A stretch of DNA of 55,216 nucleotides from positions 1 through 55,216 of the forward strand of contig CAKPDY010000008.1 of the NCBI GenBank assembly GCA_934149165.1. The letters run 5' to 3'. The position numbers and the translations under genes are program-made. The DNA comes from an uncultured Clostridia bacterium (GTDB taxonomy: Bacteria > Bacillota > Clostridia > TANB77 > CAG-508). Every line of letters starts with the position of its first letter. The first letter of the stretch is position 1. The notes under the pieces were generated by a model, which saw nothing but the letters and a program-made list of their open reading frames with translations, was not told the DNA's origin and did not search any database. Below are positions 15,601 through 27,500 of the stretch, piece by piece.

Positions 15601-18041
15601 TCATCATCATCTTGTTGACCTTTAAACTCATGGTCGTTATTGTCTAACCAATTTGATTGTGAATTTGAGTAATTTTTCCATGTGTGACTATTTCTGTCTG
15701 ATGTTAATATTGTCCAGTTATTACTTTCAGAATCTATGTCTTTTTCTATTACTTTTCTTGTATTATTTTCATCTTCTGTTGTGTATTCACTTATTTGTGC
15801 TATATTTGTTAACACTCCTGTTGATTCTGGTAATACTTCACACTCTACTATTACTGTTTCTGAATCTATAGTTTTTGTGTCTTTATTATATGGTTCTATT
15901 AAATTAAGTTGTGATAAATATCTTATTATTACATTATTGTTTAGATTATCAAATGTTACATATCCATTTGCATCTGAACTTAATGTAGAATCCACATTAT
16001 TTTCCCATAATACAGTTTCCCCATATTTTACGCTTTTTGCTTGTAAACCTGTTGGTATATAATCTTGAATTTCACTTGCTGTTGCTGCTGTATTTCCTTC
16101 ATTATATATTTTTATTTCATATGTTACAATATCACCAACTCTTACTTTTACAGGTGTTTTGTTCATTGTGTATTGTGCATTTGTGTCTGTTTTATTGGCT
16201 AAATTGTCTGTATTTACTTGTTTAAATCTTACCCCTGCTTCATATTCTGGAATTGAATCTTTTAATTCAACACCATTTACTTTTGTTATTACTTTTTTTA
16301 ATGCTAAATCTATATTTTGTATTGTTATATTTACAGTTAATTCACCACTGTCTGTTTTAGGTGATTTTTTTAAGTTAATCATACTTTGGTAACGGCATTC
16401 TTCATTATTTTCAGTTATTGGGTATAATAATACTGCTTGTGGTACTTTTCCGTAATTTACATTATATTTTACTTTTATTTCTGATTCATCTGTAAATTCA
16501 TAATCTTGATTTAAAATTATATTAAATTCAGCTGTTCCTAGATTAGATATGTTTGTAACTGTATTTCCATTTGTATCTTGTATTGTGTATGATAATTCTT
16601 CTTCTCCTTTTAATATTTTTAATTCTACATCATAATTGTATTTATTATTAATATGAAATGGTCCAATTTTATTTTGCTCGCTATTATATGATGTTCTATT
16701 TCTTTCTAAATTGTATTTTTCTATTGTTACTTTTCCATCATATCCACCGTCTAATGTAAAGTCTTTATATTTGTTTACATCATAATTTGTTCCTTCTGTT
16801 TCATATCCATAAATTAAGTAGTCATATAAATATGATACAAATTTTTTAGTATCTGATGTGTCATCTATTTCTCTATTTATAAATCTATATCCAGTTTTTG
16901 TTACCCCTTCTGTACTTCTATAAGTATATTCCTCAGTAAAAATTGTGCTTATTTTTCCATCTATTACACCATTATCTGTTATGTTATATTTTTGTCTTGG
17001 TTCTCCATCTGTTTGATTAACCATTGCTAATAATACATAGTTTTGCATTGTTCTTACTAATGCTTGTCTTGCTTCTATTGTAGCTGTTTTATAATGATTA
17101 ATTTCAGGTTTTTCATCTGTTATTTTATTGCTCCATGAATTATATAAATTATAAACCATTGAAAGAATTGTATTTCCTGTATATTTACTTTCAGTTGTTT
17201 CAGTTGTTTGTGTTGCCATTGGAAGTATAGTTGTTCCATTAGTGTTAGCTGTTGCTTTCATTTCATCTGAAGGATTTGAATATTCTATTAATTCATTTGT
17301 TACCTTTTTATACATTTCACTTAAATTTGTATATTCAATTTCAATTAATTCATCTGTTGTTTTTCCCTCAATTAATGCAACTTTGTTATTATCAACACGA
17401 TATTTAGCAATTTTATATAAAAGCTCTTCAAAACGAGCTTGCCATTCTTCTGAATTTACTTGTATTTCACTTGTATCATCTGCAATTGAATACATATTCT
17501 CTAAAATCCACATAAAATGCTTATAGCCTTTTTCACCTGTTGAATCTCCATCAGTTTCAAACATTTCCTTTATAAGAGCTAAACCATTTTCATCACTTGA
17601 TAAATTATATAAATCTAATACTAAATAATTATCATCTTGGTCTGTACCAGATCTAACACAGTATAAGTCATTTAATTCCTTGAACCTGTCCATGAATAAC
17701 CACTTTGGTTCTAATTCCTCTTTTATGGTTCCGTCTGAATTATAGCTTGTTTTAGTTCTACCATAGTTAGACATATAACTTCTTTTTCTACCGTTAGTTT
17801 TCCAGCCTTTCAAAGTATACAAATATGCCTTTGTTTGTTCTGAAGATAATGCTTCAATTTTTTCACTGTAACTATTAAAAGTTGCAGCAGATAATTTTAC
17901 ACTTTCTGCTAAATTGTTCATTTCTTCGCTAATCTTTTTGTTAGACACTAAACTAACAATTACACTGCCTATGATTAATGCAATTGTTATTATAGCTATG
18001 CTAATTTTCAATTTTTGATTACTAAAAAATTTACCTTTCAT
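1..18041 (-). CDS. Giant cell-surface adhesin-like protein 1 (C-terminus beyond left edge)
   Basis: One reading frame runs from ATG 18041 to the window edge if the in-frame CGG at 11073-11075 is passed by a +1 shift: 2322 codons before it and 3691 after, with no stop reached. Order: membrane/signal segment at residues 10-33; a helical N-terminal region; DUF11-like domains (FDLSLRKFITKV, GDxVTYKIRIYNEG, ITDYLPTGL) joined by DDDDFE linkers near residues 810, 1055, 1306 and 1562; a SpaA-like domain near 1577-1690; an Ig-like domain; about 2500 residues of short GGTI/VNI repeats probably forming beta-helices; another DUF11-like domain; then at least eleven CnaB-type repeats. RBS AAAGGAG lies upstream of the ATG. 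This is a typical extended surface adhesin with isopeptide-forming stalk domains. Binding target and wall anchor are not visible. The frame after the shift has no credible start of its own: a stop lies at 11099-11101 and there is no ATG or RBS. Confidence 0.85.
4700..12390 (-). repeat. Beta-helix-like GGTI / VNI repeat region
   Basis: The translation is a long run of short units of the form N-x-G-T-[IV]-N-I-x-G-G-x-I, such as NINGGD and GTLSATGGTISGGTGV, with 20-30 residue periods. Larger modules open with a conserved (A)RIGxxxYxTLxxAI segment and close with a lectin-like YYLxLGYYK segment. This fits a right-handed beta-helix rod, like many surface adhesins. The CGG shift site at 11073 lies inside this region, and module structure continues across it in the +1 frame. 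Confidence 0.65.
11073..11075 (-). other. In-frame CGG, +1 shift site in giant gene 1
   Basis: Sense-strand codons are gaa aac aca cgg aga. Read normally, the frame stops five codons later (RRIWL then TGA at 11058-11060). Skipping the C gives aca gga gaa tat ggc, and the frame then stays open for 3691 codons to the window edge. The continuation has the same module structure as the preceding part. A stop at 11099-11101 and no ATG rule out a separate downstream gene. Confidence 0.8.
13341..15614 (-). repeat. DDDDFE acidic linker repeats between DUF11-like domains
   Basis: The hexad QDDDDF or EDDDDF, usually preceded by YYPGV and followed by ETVYV, occurs at 15597-15614, 14865-14879, 14109-14126 and 13341-13358. 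It occurs once more at 3629-3646 in the distal part. Each marks the junction between successive DUF11-like domains. The Asp cluster could bind calcium and stiffen interdomain joints; that is inference. Confidence 0.7.
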
Positions 18042-18146
18042 GTGCTTAGACTCCTTTTATATAATTTTTATCTAAACACATTTTATAATTCTAATAAATA
18101 TAATACAATACTCCAAAAATTGCCATTTTTCAACATTTTTCGTGTG

Positions 18147-18159
18147 TATTTACGGAAAT
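18147..18159 (-). promoter_or_regulatory. Shared upstream element of giant gene 1
   Basis: The plus-strand core TATTTACGGAAAT (minus ATTTCCGTAAATA) lies 106-118 bases upstream of the start codon at 18041. The same 13 bases lie at exactly the same distance from the other giant gene's start at 29498, and the next ~24 bases towards the genes are also similar. The core is nearly palindromic (TTTcCGtAAA). It could be an operator, an RNA leader element or part of an unusual promoter. Confidence 0.55.
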
Positions 18160-18362
18160 GGGTTTTGGGTGTTTTATTATATTTTCTTTACATTTTGTTA
18201 ACATTTTTGTAATATTTAGTGTAACATAGTTGCTGTAATTTTTGGTTTTGCTTATTTCCGTAGGAAAAGGGGGATTTGGAATAGTTTTTTCCCCCTTGGT
18301 TTTTCCGCCTTGGTTCCCCACCTTTTCCTATTTTTTCCTCACAAAAAATTTTAATTTTTCTC

Positions 18363-18391
18363 TTGAAATATAAATAAAAAAGTATTATAAT
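18363..18391 (+). promoter_or_regulatory. Sigma-A-type promoter of tRNA-Arg(ACG)
   Basis: The -35 box TTGAAA (18363-18368) and -10 box TATAAT (18386-18391) are separated by 17 bases. The tRNA begins 13 bases downstream of the -10 box. Confidence 0.85.
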
Positions 18392-18403
18392 AAGAATAGT
18401 TTT

Positions 18404-18480
<77 letters not shown>

Positions 18481-18483
18481 AAA

Positions 18484-18511
18484 AAAGAATAGCTTGCGCT
18501 ATTCTTTTTTC
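18484..18511. terminator. Intrinsic terminator after tRNA-Arg, bidirectional
   Basis: A perfect stem AAAGAATAGC / GCTATTCTTT with a TTGC loop is flanked by A and T tracts on both sides. It can end the tRNA transcript on the plus strand and the giant gene 2 transcript on the minus strand. The two giant genes are therefore probably separate transcription units. Confidence 0.9.
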
Positions 18512-18559
18512 TTACCCATAAATGAGCGATTTTTACATTTCTTAATAATACACATTATT

Positions 18560-21500
18560 CTAATCCTTTATATAAATACATAAGCCTGTAAAGCTTGCGA
18601 AAGCTATAAATAGATATATAACAACTGCGTAAATTTTTCTACCTGTTCTTATTGCAACTATCATCTCTTCAGAATCATTATTATCATCTGTTGGATCTTT
18701 TGCATCATAATCATTTTTATATTCCAATATTTTTGCTTCATTTATTCTTGAACCTACTGTTCCCCTAGATAAATCCCATTCAAATGTTACTTCAATATCT
18801 TTGCTTTCACCTGGTTGAATTAACACATCTTCAATTGATGTTGTAATTGCATTTTTACCTTCAACCTTCCAATTTTCATCTACCAATTCAAAGTTTTCTG
18901 GTATATAATCAACAATTTTTGTTGCATAACCTGGTATTTCACCTATATTTTTAACCTTTAGTCCATATGTTACAATTATTTTTGTATTTTTAGCTGTGTT
19001 TTTATTAACATCTATTTTTACAATTTCGCCTTTTCTTGATTCACCAACATCAATAACTTTTTGGTCTTTATTGTCTTTTATAACAACTGTTTTTATATAT
19101 TTTGTTATATCTAAATCAAAATATTTAACATATAGTTTTTCTGTTGATATATCATTATCAGTATTGTCATCATTTTCATTTGGTACAATTTGGACTTTGT
19201 TTTCAATTATTCTATCTTTTGATGTTATTTTTGTTTCATCTACTCTGAATAATGCCTTAACTTCTGAATAGTAAACTTTTGCATTTTCTGTATCAACTTT
19301 TTGAATTTCTTTATCTCTTAAGTAATCTGTTACTATAATATCTGCTTCTTCTGCATTTTGTGTTCTAGTAGGTTTTCCCTTTTCATCAACACTGTACATT
19401 CTCCATTTATATTCAGCATTTGCATCATCATCTGGCACAAATACTAATCCATCTGGTATATATTCAATTATACGTTTACCTTTTGCATTAACTTCTGCAC
19501 TTTCATTATACATACGCAATGTGTATGTTACTTTTTGATTGTTTGCTGCTTCCTCTATTTTATCATTTACTGTATATTCAATTTTTCCATCTTCTTTTAT
19601 TGTTGCTACTGGTTCTCTGTTTGTTGTTTTATTTCCATCAATTGAAGATATGAATTTTTTCATTGATAAATCGTATTTTTCTAAGCAGTCTGTTTTTATA
19701 TATACTGTTATTGTATTAGTATTATTATTTAATTCTGCTGTAAATCCATTAATATTATTATTTTTTATTGAAATATCATATACTGCATTATCATAATTAA
19801 TTTTTTTACTAACATCTAATATTCCTGGTTTTTTATTACTTAATATAGTTGTACAGAATTTTGGTGTTTCTTCTTCTGTAATTACATATTGAACTGTGCC
19901 TTCTTCATTTGCTTTAAATTCACCTACATATAATCTTCCATCTTTTACATAATCTGATTTTATTACACCGTCTGCATCTTGTACTTTAATTTTTGCTCCA
20001 TCTTTTGGTTCATTATTTGCCATATATATAACTTCAATTTTATATGTTTGTTCCTTAATATTTTTATCATAGTAGTATGTAACTACAATTTCATTTTCTG
20101 TATATGTACCTTTTTCATTGTTTGGTAATTTACTTGTATTTAATGTGTAACCTTCTATTTCTTTTCTTTGTGTTTCATACTCTTCCCCAAATGCACCTTG
20201 TAAAGTTTCAGATTGCATTATTTCCTTTTCTGTTCTTATATCTATGTATTTGACTGTAACTGTTGATTTCTTCTTTGTATAATAATACCATACTTCAACA
20301 TTTTTATTATCTTCAACTGTTATAGTTTTACTGTTTTCATCTTTTTTCATTACTATAACTTCGTCTTTTGTACTTTCTGGACCATCTGCTGGTTCATAAC
20401 CTGTAAATTGTTTTCTTGGTATTGTTACTTCTTTTCCATGTGTTGATGTTGTTGTTTTAGTTTCAAGTTCTTCTGTTTTTCCATCTTTATCTATTCCAAT
20501 ATGTCTTTCTATAACACCTGTTTTTACTTTATTATACCAATAAATAACAACTAAATCTTCTGCATACATTTCTTCCGGTATTGTTATTTCATTTCCATTT
20601 TCATCTGTTATACTGTCAAATTCATAATGTTCTAAAATCTTTTGTTCTGTTTCAAAAGCTTTACTTTCATGTCCATTAGTTTTTACATCTTCTACAATAG
20701 GTTGTCTTGTTTCTTTGTCATAATATTTTGATGTAACTGATGAAATTTTTCTATATTCTACTTGAATATTTTTATTTTCTGTAACATTTTCAAAATATCC
20801 TGGATGCAATGTTACACTTCCATCTTCATTAAACACATTTCTATAGTTAATTCTTTTTCCATTTATTTTAATAGCTACTATTTTATACCCTTCATCTGGA
20901 GTCATTTTTATTTCCAATTTATTTGAACCATTTAATTGTACTTCTTCATAGAATTCCATACCTTCACCTGAAATGTGTCCTCCTGTTACCTCTTGTGTAA
21001 CTGAACCATCTTTATGTTTTTCTGTATGTTTTAATACAGATGTTTTAATTCTGTAACTTCCTTCATAATAGTAATATACATTTATTTCATCTTCTGTATA
21101 TTTTCCTGATGCATTTTCTGGTACTATATAGTTACCTTCTTTGTCTTTTATTAACTCATAACCACCAATTGTAATATATGGTACTGTTTTATATTCAGTT
21201 CCTTCATTTCCGTATAAAACTTCATCATCTTTTATTACAACTGGATCATTACCAAATTCAGGTCCTGTTCCATTTCTATAATAATGTGCTATAACTTTTC
21301 TTTGTTTTTTGTTTGTTACTGTAAGTGTATTATTTGTATTATCACCTACTTCTATTGTATATACTTCATTACTTTTACTATAACCTTCTGGTGCACTTTC
21401 CTCTATAATATTGTATTTACCATATTTACAAGGGAAAACTGCTATACCATCATTATTTGTTGTTATTATTGTTTTTGATAAATAATCATCTTTATTTAAT

Positions 21501-24500
21501 GATACTTTTAAATCTTCTATTGTAAAGTTATCTATTGTGTTATCTTCTGCATAATTTGAATTTGTTCCATTACCATATCTCATTATTAAATAATAAACTT
21601 TTCCACCAACAACTGTTGTTTTGTATGGTTTATTACTTATACTTCCTTTTTCTGTAAATATTCCTGTACCAACACTTGTTTCTGATGTGCTTATTCCTAC
21701 ATATGTAGAGTCTTGTTCATCACATTCCAAATTTACATTAAATGATATATCACATTTTCCTGTAGCATTTGTTAAATCAATTGGTATTACAGAAGTTGCT
21801 CCACTCATATTTGTAGCTAAGTTTTGTGGTTTATATGTATTATTTATTTTTTCAAAATTGTATATTTGTTTAGTTGCTTCATATACTTTAATATTGTTAA
21901 TTTTTAAATTACATTCATAATCATCACTATCTATAAGGCTAGAAACTCTATATTGGAAATGTAAATAATATACTTCTCCACCTTTTAATGCACTAAATGT
22001 TGTGTAATCTTTTGCAGATAAATTTGTATTTGTATGTTCTTGCATAATACTCATAGTTGCCCCAGTATCAGTTTCATTTTTATTAATAAATACATTTGCA
22101 TTATCGTTTTTACCACTACTTTTTACTTCTGCATTTGTTATTATTTTATAATATGTATCTTCACTTTTATCACTTAAATCTATTTTTATTGATGAGTGTG
22201 ATGTTGTACCTCTTCTAGTATTATTTGAAACATATGAACCATCTTCTTGTTTTACAAAATAGTAAGTTGAATCTACATTTTTAATATCACCTAAAGTATT
22301 TTCTACTGGTTTAGTTTTATCTATTATGTATGATTCTACATCTTTATTTACCAATTCTCCAATTGCATTTGTTACTTCTTCCCTTTCATCTATTTCCTCT
22401 ATACTAAATTCAGCACCTGCTAAAGGAGTATTGTTTTCATCTACTTTTTTTACAGTTACTATTTTACTAATTTCATCAAAACTTACTTGAATATTGTAAT
22501 TTTGTGTAACATTTTTAAAATATCCTTCACTAATAACAGCTTTTCCTTCACTATCATAATCTAGCTCAACTAAATTTCCATTGATTATTACTTTACTTAT
22601 TTGGTAACCTTCTGAAGGTGTTATTGTTACACTATTTGTACTTGTTCCTTTATATGCTAATTTTTCAACAAATATTGTATCTGAGTATTTAAATCTGTCA
22701 TCTTCTACTTTATTTTTTGTTGTTATTGTTCCACCTGTTTTTTCACCAGAAAGATTTTCAATTACTTCTGCTGTAATATCAAATTCTGCTTTTTCATTTT
22801 TTACTTCAATTTCTGTTGGTTTTTGTAATTCTACTATTGTTGCTATATCTAAAATTGGATATGTTCCTGGTATATATTTCCATGGTGCTTCTGGTGAGTT
22901 TTGGTGTAGTGTGTTATAAAATTCTTCTGTTTTCATTTTGTCTTCTGATAACACTGTTGGTGGTGTTGTTTGTTTGTATGTATTTTTTCCTATGATGTTT
23001 ATGTTTGATGGGTAGTAGGTGTTAGTACATTTATTTCCATAATATTCGCTATATGCATTAATTGCATTAGTGTATATCTTAGGAGATGACTCAACATTGT
23101 TGTAAATATTACCTGTGTTATAACTGTTAGTAACAGGTCCCTCTATGGCAATTCCTGCTACATAGACTTGACTTGAATTTTTAGTTGTATTTGAAATATC
23201 TCCTGTATTATATGAATCATTTACACTGCCTTGTCCAGTTATTCCACCCAAACTAATATTTTCAGATTGTTCCATATTATCTTCACTATTTACATAAGTA
23301 ACATTTCCGCTATTAAAGCCATTACCTATGGTTCCATAACCTGAAATTCCTCCTATATATATATATTTACTTCGTTCTTCTTCTTTTGATTCATTTTTGT
23401 TTATACACTTAATACCAGCTGTGTTATAACTATATTTTACTGAACCCTGACCTGATATTCCTCCTATAACAATCCATCCGTAAATTTCCTTGAACATCTA
23501 TTGTACCATTATTTGAACAGTTGGTTACATTATTAGAGTTCCCTGTTATTCCTCCTACATAATCGGTATTACCTCCAACTTTTGCTATAATTCTTCCATT
23601 ATTAATACTGTCTGATATGTTACCATTAGTTCCTACTATTCCTCCTACAAATATCCTATCTGTAGTATATGAATTGATATCACCATTATTAGTACATTTA
23701 TCAACCTTTGCGTATCCTCCAGCTATTCCTCCTACACGTGCCGTTTTTACTTTTTCTACATCAATGTTTCCATAATTATTGCATTTTGTAATTTCAGCAT
23801 ACTGTCCAGCTATTCCTCCTACATATGCATATATATCACCATCTGTATCATTTTTTACATTTACTGTTCCAAAATTATCACATTCTGAAATAGCTATATT
23901 TGAGCTACCATATCCAATTATTCCGCCAACATACCTATAATTATCATAATCTAAATTTCCCTCAATTTTTCCAGTGTTATAACAGTTGATTATATTTCCG
24001 TTTCCGTTATGACTATCTCCAACAATTCCTCCTACATTATCACTTGATTTAATATTACCTGTATTATAAGATTTTTCTATTTGAAATTTACCTTCTATGC
24101 TACCTATAATACCTCCTACATAAAATCCATTTGCTTCAATATTACCTTTGTTATAACAATTTTTTATTTTAATTAAACAATCACTACCACTTCCCCCCTG
24201 ATACTGACCTATTAATCCACCTATCTCACCACAACTAGAACTTCTTCCTTTTATTTCTCCTGTATTATAGCAATCAGCAAATGAACAACTTGAACCACAT
24301 ATTAATCCTATTATTCCGCCAACATAATTATGTTGTACAATCACAGTTCCTGTATTATAACATTTTATAAATTTACTATCATTAGCAATTATTTGTCCAA
24401 GCAATCCAACTTCGAATGCTCCTGAAATATTTCCAGTATTATAACAATTTTGTACTTGTACATTATTACCTGATATTACTTCTCCTATTAATGCTCCAAC

Positions 24501-27500
24501 ATACGCGCTATCTTCTGTTCCATTTATATTTGCAGTATTATAAGAATTTTTCATATTAACATTTACGTTAAAATTCTTTCCTTCTACATACCCTATTAAA
24601 CCTGCTATATAATTAAAGTCACCTTTTGCAGTTGAAACTACTTCACCACTATTATGGCAATTTACTATATTAACTGTATATTGTCCATCTAATTGTTTAT
24701 TTATTATTACGCTACCTATCAAACCTCCTATCATATTTGCAGCAAAATTTTCTTTGTTACTTATACAGTTTATACTGCACTCATTATAACAATTAATCAA
24801 ATTAATATTATCTCCTGCTCTACCACATAAAGCACCAATATTACCATATCCTTTAACATCTATTTTTCCAGTAATACCAATATTCTTTATCTCTGCATCT
24901 TTAGTATAATTAAACAATCCACGTGCTGTTTTATCTTTATCTGTCATATATATATTCTTCAACATATTATTTTGTCCATCAAACACTCCTGAAAATGGTT
25001 TTTCTATAGTTTCTACAAATTTATTATTACTGTCATAAACACTATGAGATGTTCCTATTCCCAAAAATCCAATTCCATTTTGGCTTGTTAACTCATCTTT
25101 TATACCTGTTGTATTTCCATCTTCATTTAAATCACCATAACTTGTTGAAGTTGCATCTTTGTATGAACCATCATCTTGGAAATCTAAAGTTCTTTTTAAT
25201 TTTACAGTTGTGTTACTATAAGTATTTCCATTATTTACACTATTTGCTAAATCTATTAAATCCTCTATATAATTAATTTCTAAAGTTTCTGTTGTTTGTT
25301 TTTCAGTTACTTCTATTGTTATTTCTTCTTCACTACCAGTTTCTTCTTCTGTTTGTTTATTACCTGTTATTTCAAAGACTTCTTCATTTGGAGTTTGTTT
25401 ATATCCTTCTGGGTAACCAACTTCTATCATTTTATATATACCATTTTTCAATGGTGCTGTTATTGTTCCTGTTTCATCTGTTGTTACTACATATATTCCA
25501 TTATTGTTTAATGTTCCTACATAATTATTGTTTGTTCCTTTTGCAAAGTCTAGTATTGAACCTGTTTCCTTATTTAATTCATATATTGCAAATTGTGCAT
25601 TTTTTAGTGGTTCACCTGTTTCTGAGTCTTTTTTCACTATTTTAAATAATGCTTTATTTTGAATTACCATCTGTATTGTATTTTCATCTAATTTTTTTGA
25701 TGATTTATATGTTTCAAGTGTATTTTCATTTTCAACTGTTACTACAAATTCACCTTTTTCATTTTTTGAAACTACAAAGTTGATTTTTTCACTTGATAAA
25801 CAATATCCATTTGGTTCTACTTTTTCTTCTAATGTATATTTACCTGTAATATCTTTTCCTTCAACATATTGGTATAATCCACTTATGTTTATTTTTCCTT
25901 CATTATCTGTTGTTACAAATTCTGAATTTTCTTGGTCATGTTTTGTTAATTGGAATTTTGCTCCTTTTAATTTTATTTCTTCATTATTTTCATCAACTTT
26001 TAATATTTGCAAATTATATGTTGGTATTTTTTCATTTATTACTTTTAAATTTACATTTATAAATGATTCTTCTTCTGTATTTTTTATTTCTTGAACTTGG
26101 AAGCTTTCTTCTGAATTGCTTACAAATTCAAGTCCATTTTGTGCATTTTTTTGTAATTTAAATGTTACTTTTCCTAATTTATAATAACCTGTTGCAGATT
26201 TTTCTGTTATTTCATATTCTTTTCCTATAGATAATTCTTCTATAGCTAATTCTCCATTTGCATTTGTTATATAATTTTTTCCGTTTATAGAAAATGTTAC
26301 ACCTGCTATTCCAGCTTCTGTTTGTTTATCTACTTTTTTTATGTTTATTTTATATTGTGGTTCATTTTCTATTGTTCCACATAATTCATCGCTTCCATTT
26401 TCACCATTCTTTATTTCTGGAGCTATTGCAAACCCTTCATTAGATAGTGTTACTAATTCTAATTCTCCGTTTTCTTTTTCTTGTACTTTAAATTGTACTA
26501 CTTTTGAATCTAATTCATATCCTTTAGCTGCTTTTATTTCTTTTAATTCATATATTTGGTTTGCTCTTAAGTTTTCTAAGAATAATTTTCCTTGTGAATT
26601 TGATGTTATTATTCTTGTAACTTCATCTTCTTCTAATTCTTGTTTTTCTTTTAATGTAAATATTGCACCTTGTATACCTAAAGTTGTACCTTTTTTATAT
26701 TTCATCATATCAAAATTATAAAATCTAACAATTCTCATTCCTAATTTAGTTGGTTGTACACTTGTTTTTATTTTTCCGTCTTCTGAATTTACACAATAAT
26801 CAACTTTATGGCAACTATATGCAACTTTGTTAGAATCAATACCCTCTGGTATTTTTATTTCATAAGAAAAATCATATGATTTTCCTGTTGTCATAACATT
26901 GTTAATTATTATTAAATATGTTTTTACATTATCAAAATTGTCCACTTGTTCCTTAGTTTTCCAATTATTACTTGCATCTGTAATATCATTTGTAGGGTCT
27001 GTATTTTCTGAATAATATACAGTAACTTTATCTTGTAATTCATCTGGTATTTGTATTCCTTCTGAACTCATTTTTGTAGTATATTCTGAATTTAAACTAT
27101 CACCATTTACATATGTATTTCCTTCAAATGGTATTTTTCCTAATATTTTTACTTCACTTACATCTGATGCATATCTATTTATAGCAAATATACCTATTTT
27201 TGCTGTACGTGCTTGTTTTGTAATTTCTGCTATTTTTGGAGATATTGTTATGTCATTATCACTATTGTATTCTGAAATAGTTTGTCCTGTAACAAATGCT
27301 CTTGGTGAATTTATTCCTATATCTACAGATTTATATGCAACCATTTCTACTGTATTATCATTTCCGTTTATATCATATTTATCTGCCTGTGCTGTATAAT
27401 ATGTTTTTTTGTATTCATTACATCCGTAAGCTTTTATTGTTATTGAACTTTTTTCTGTTCTTGGATCTGGTGTTAAATCACAATTTATTTGTATATTATA

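Larger units (their letters stand above)
18042..18403. other. Leader/promoter region between giant gene 1 and tRNA-Arg
   Basis: No convincing gene lies here. The minus-strand side is the upstream region of giant gene 1 and contains the shared element at 18147-18159 and a possible TATAAT near 18172-18177. Also present are an inverted repeat TTTCC-GTA-GGAAA at 18255-18267 and two direct copies of CCTTGGTT near 18293-18317. The plus-strand side holds the tRNA promoter. Short open frames here overlap one another and lack family resemblance. Confidence 0.5.

Noticed and set aside
3601..15614. TCATCATCATC repeats as a CRISPR or microsatellite array
   Set aside because: They are GAT/GAC codons of the DDDDFE linkers, thousands of bases apart, with no repeat-spacer structure.
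553..17526. Hydrophobic Leu/Phe-rich open frames on the plus strand inside the giant genes
   Set aside because: They are the complement of the Thr/Asn/Lys-rich minus-strand protein, lack ribosome binding sites and resemble no family.
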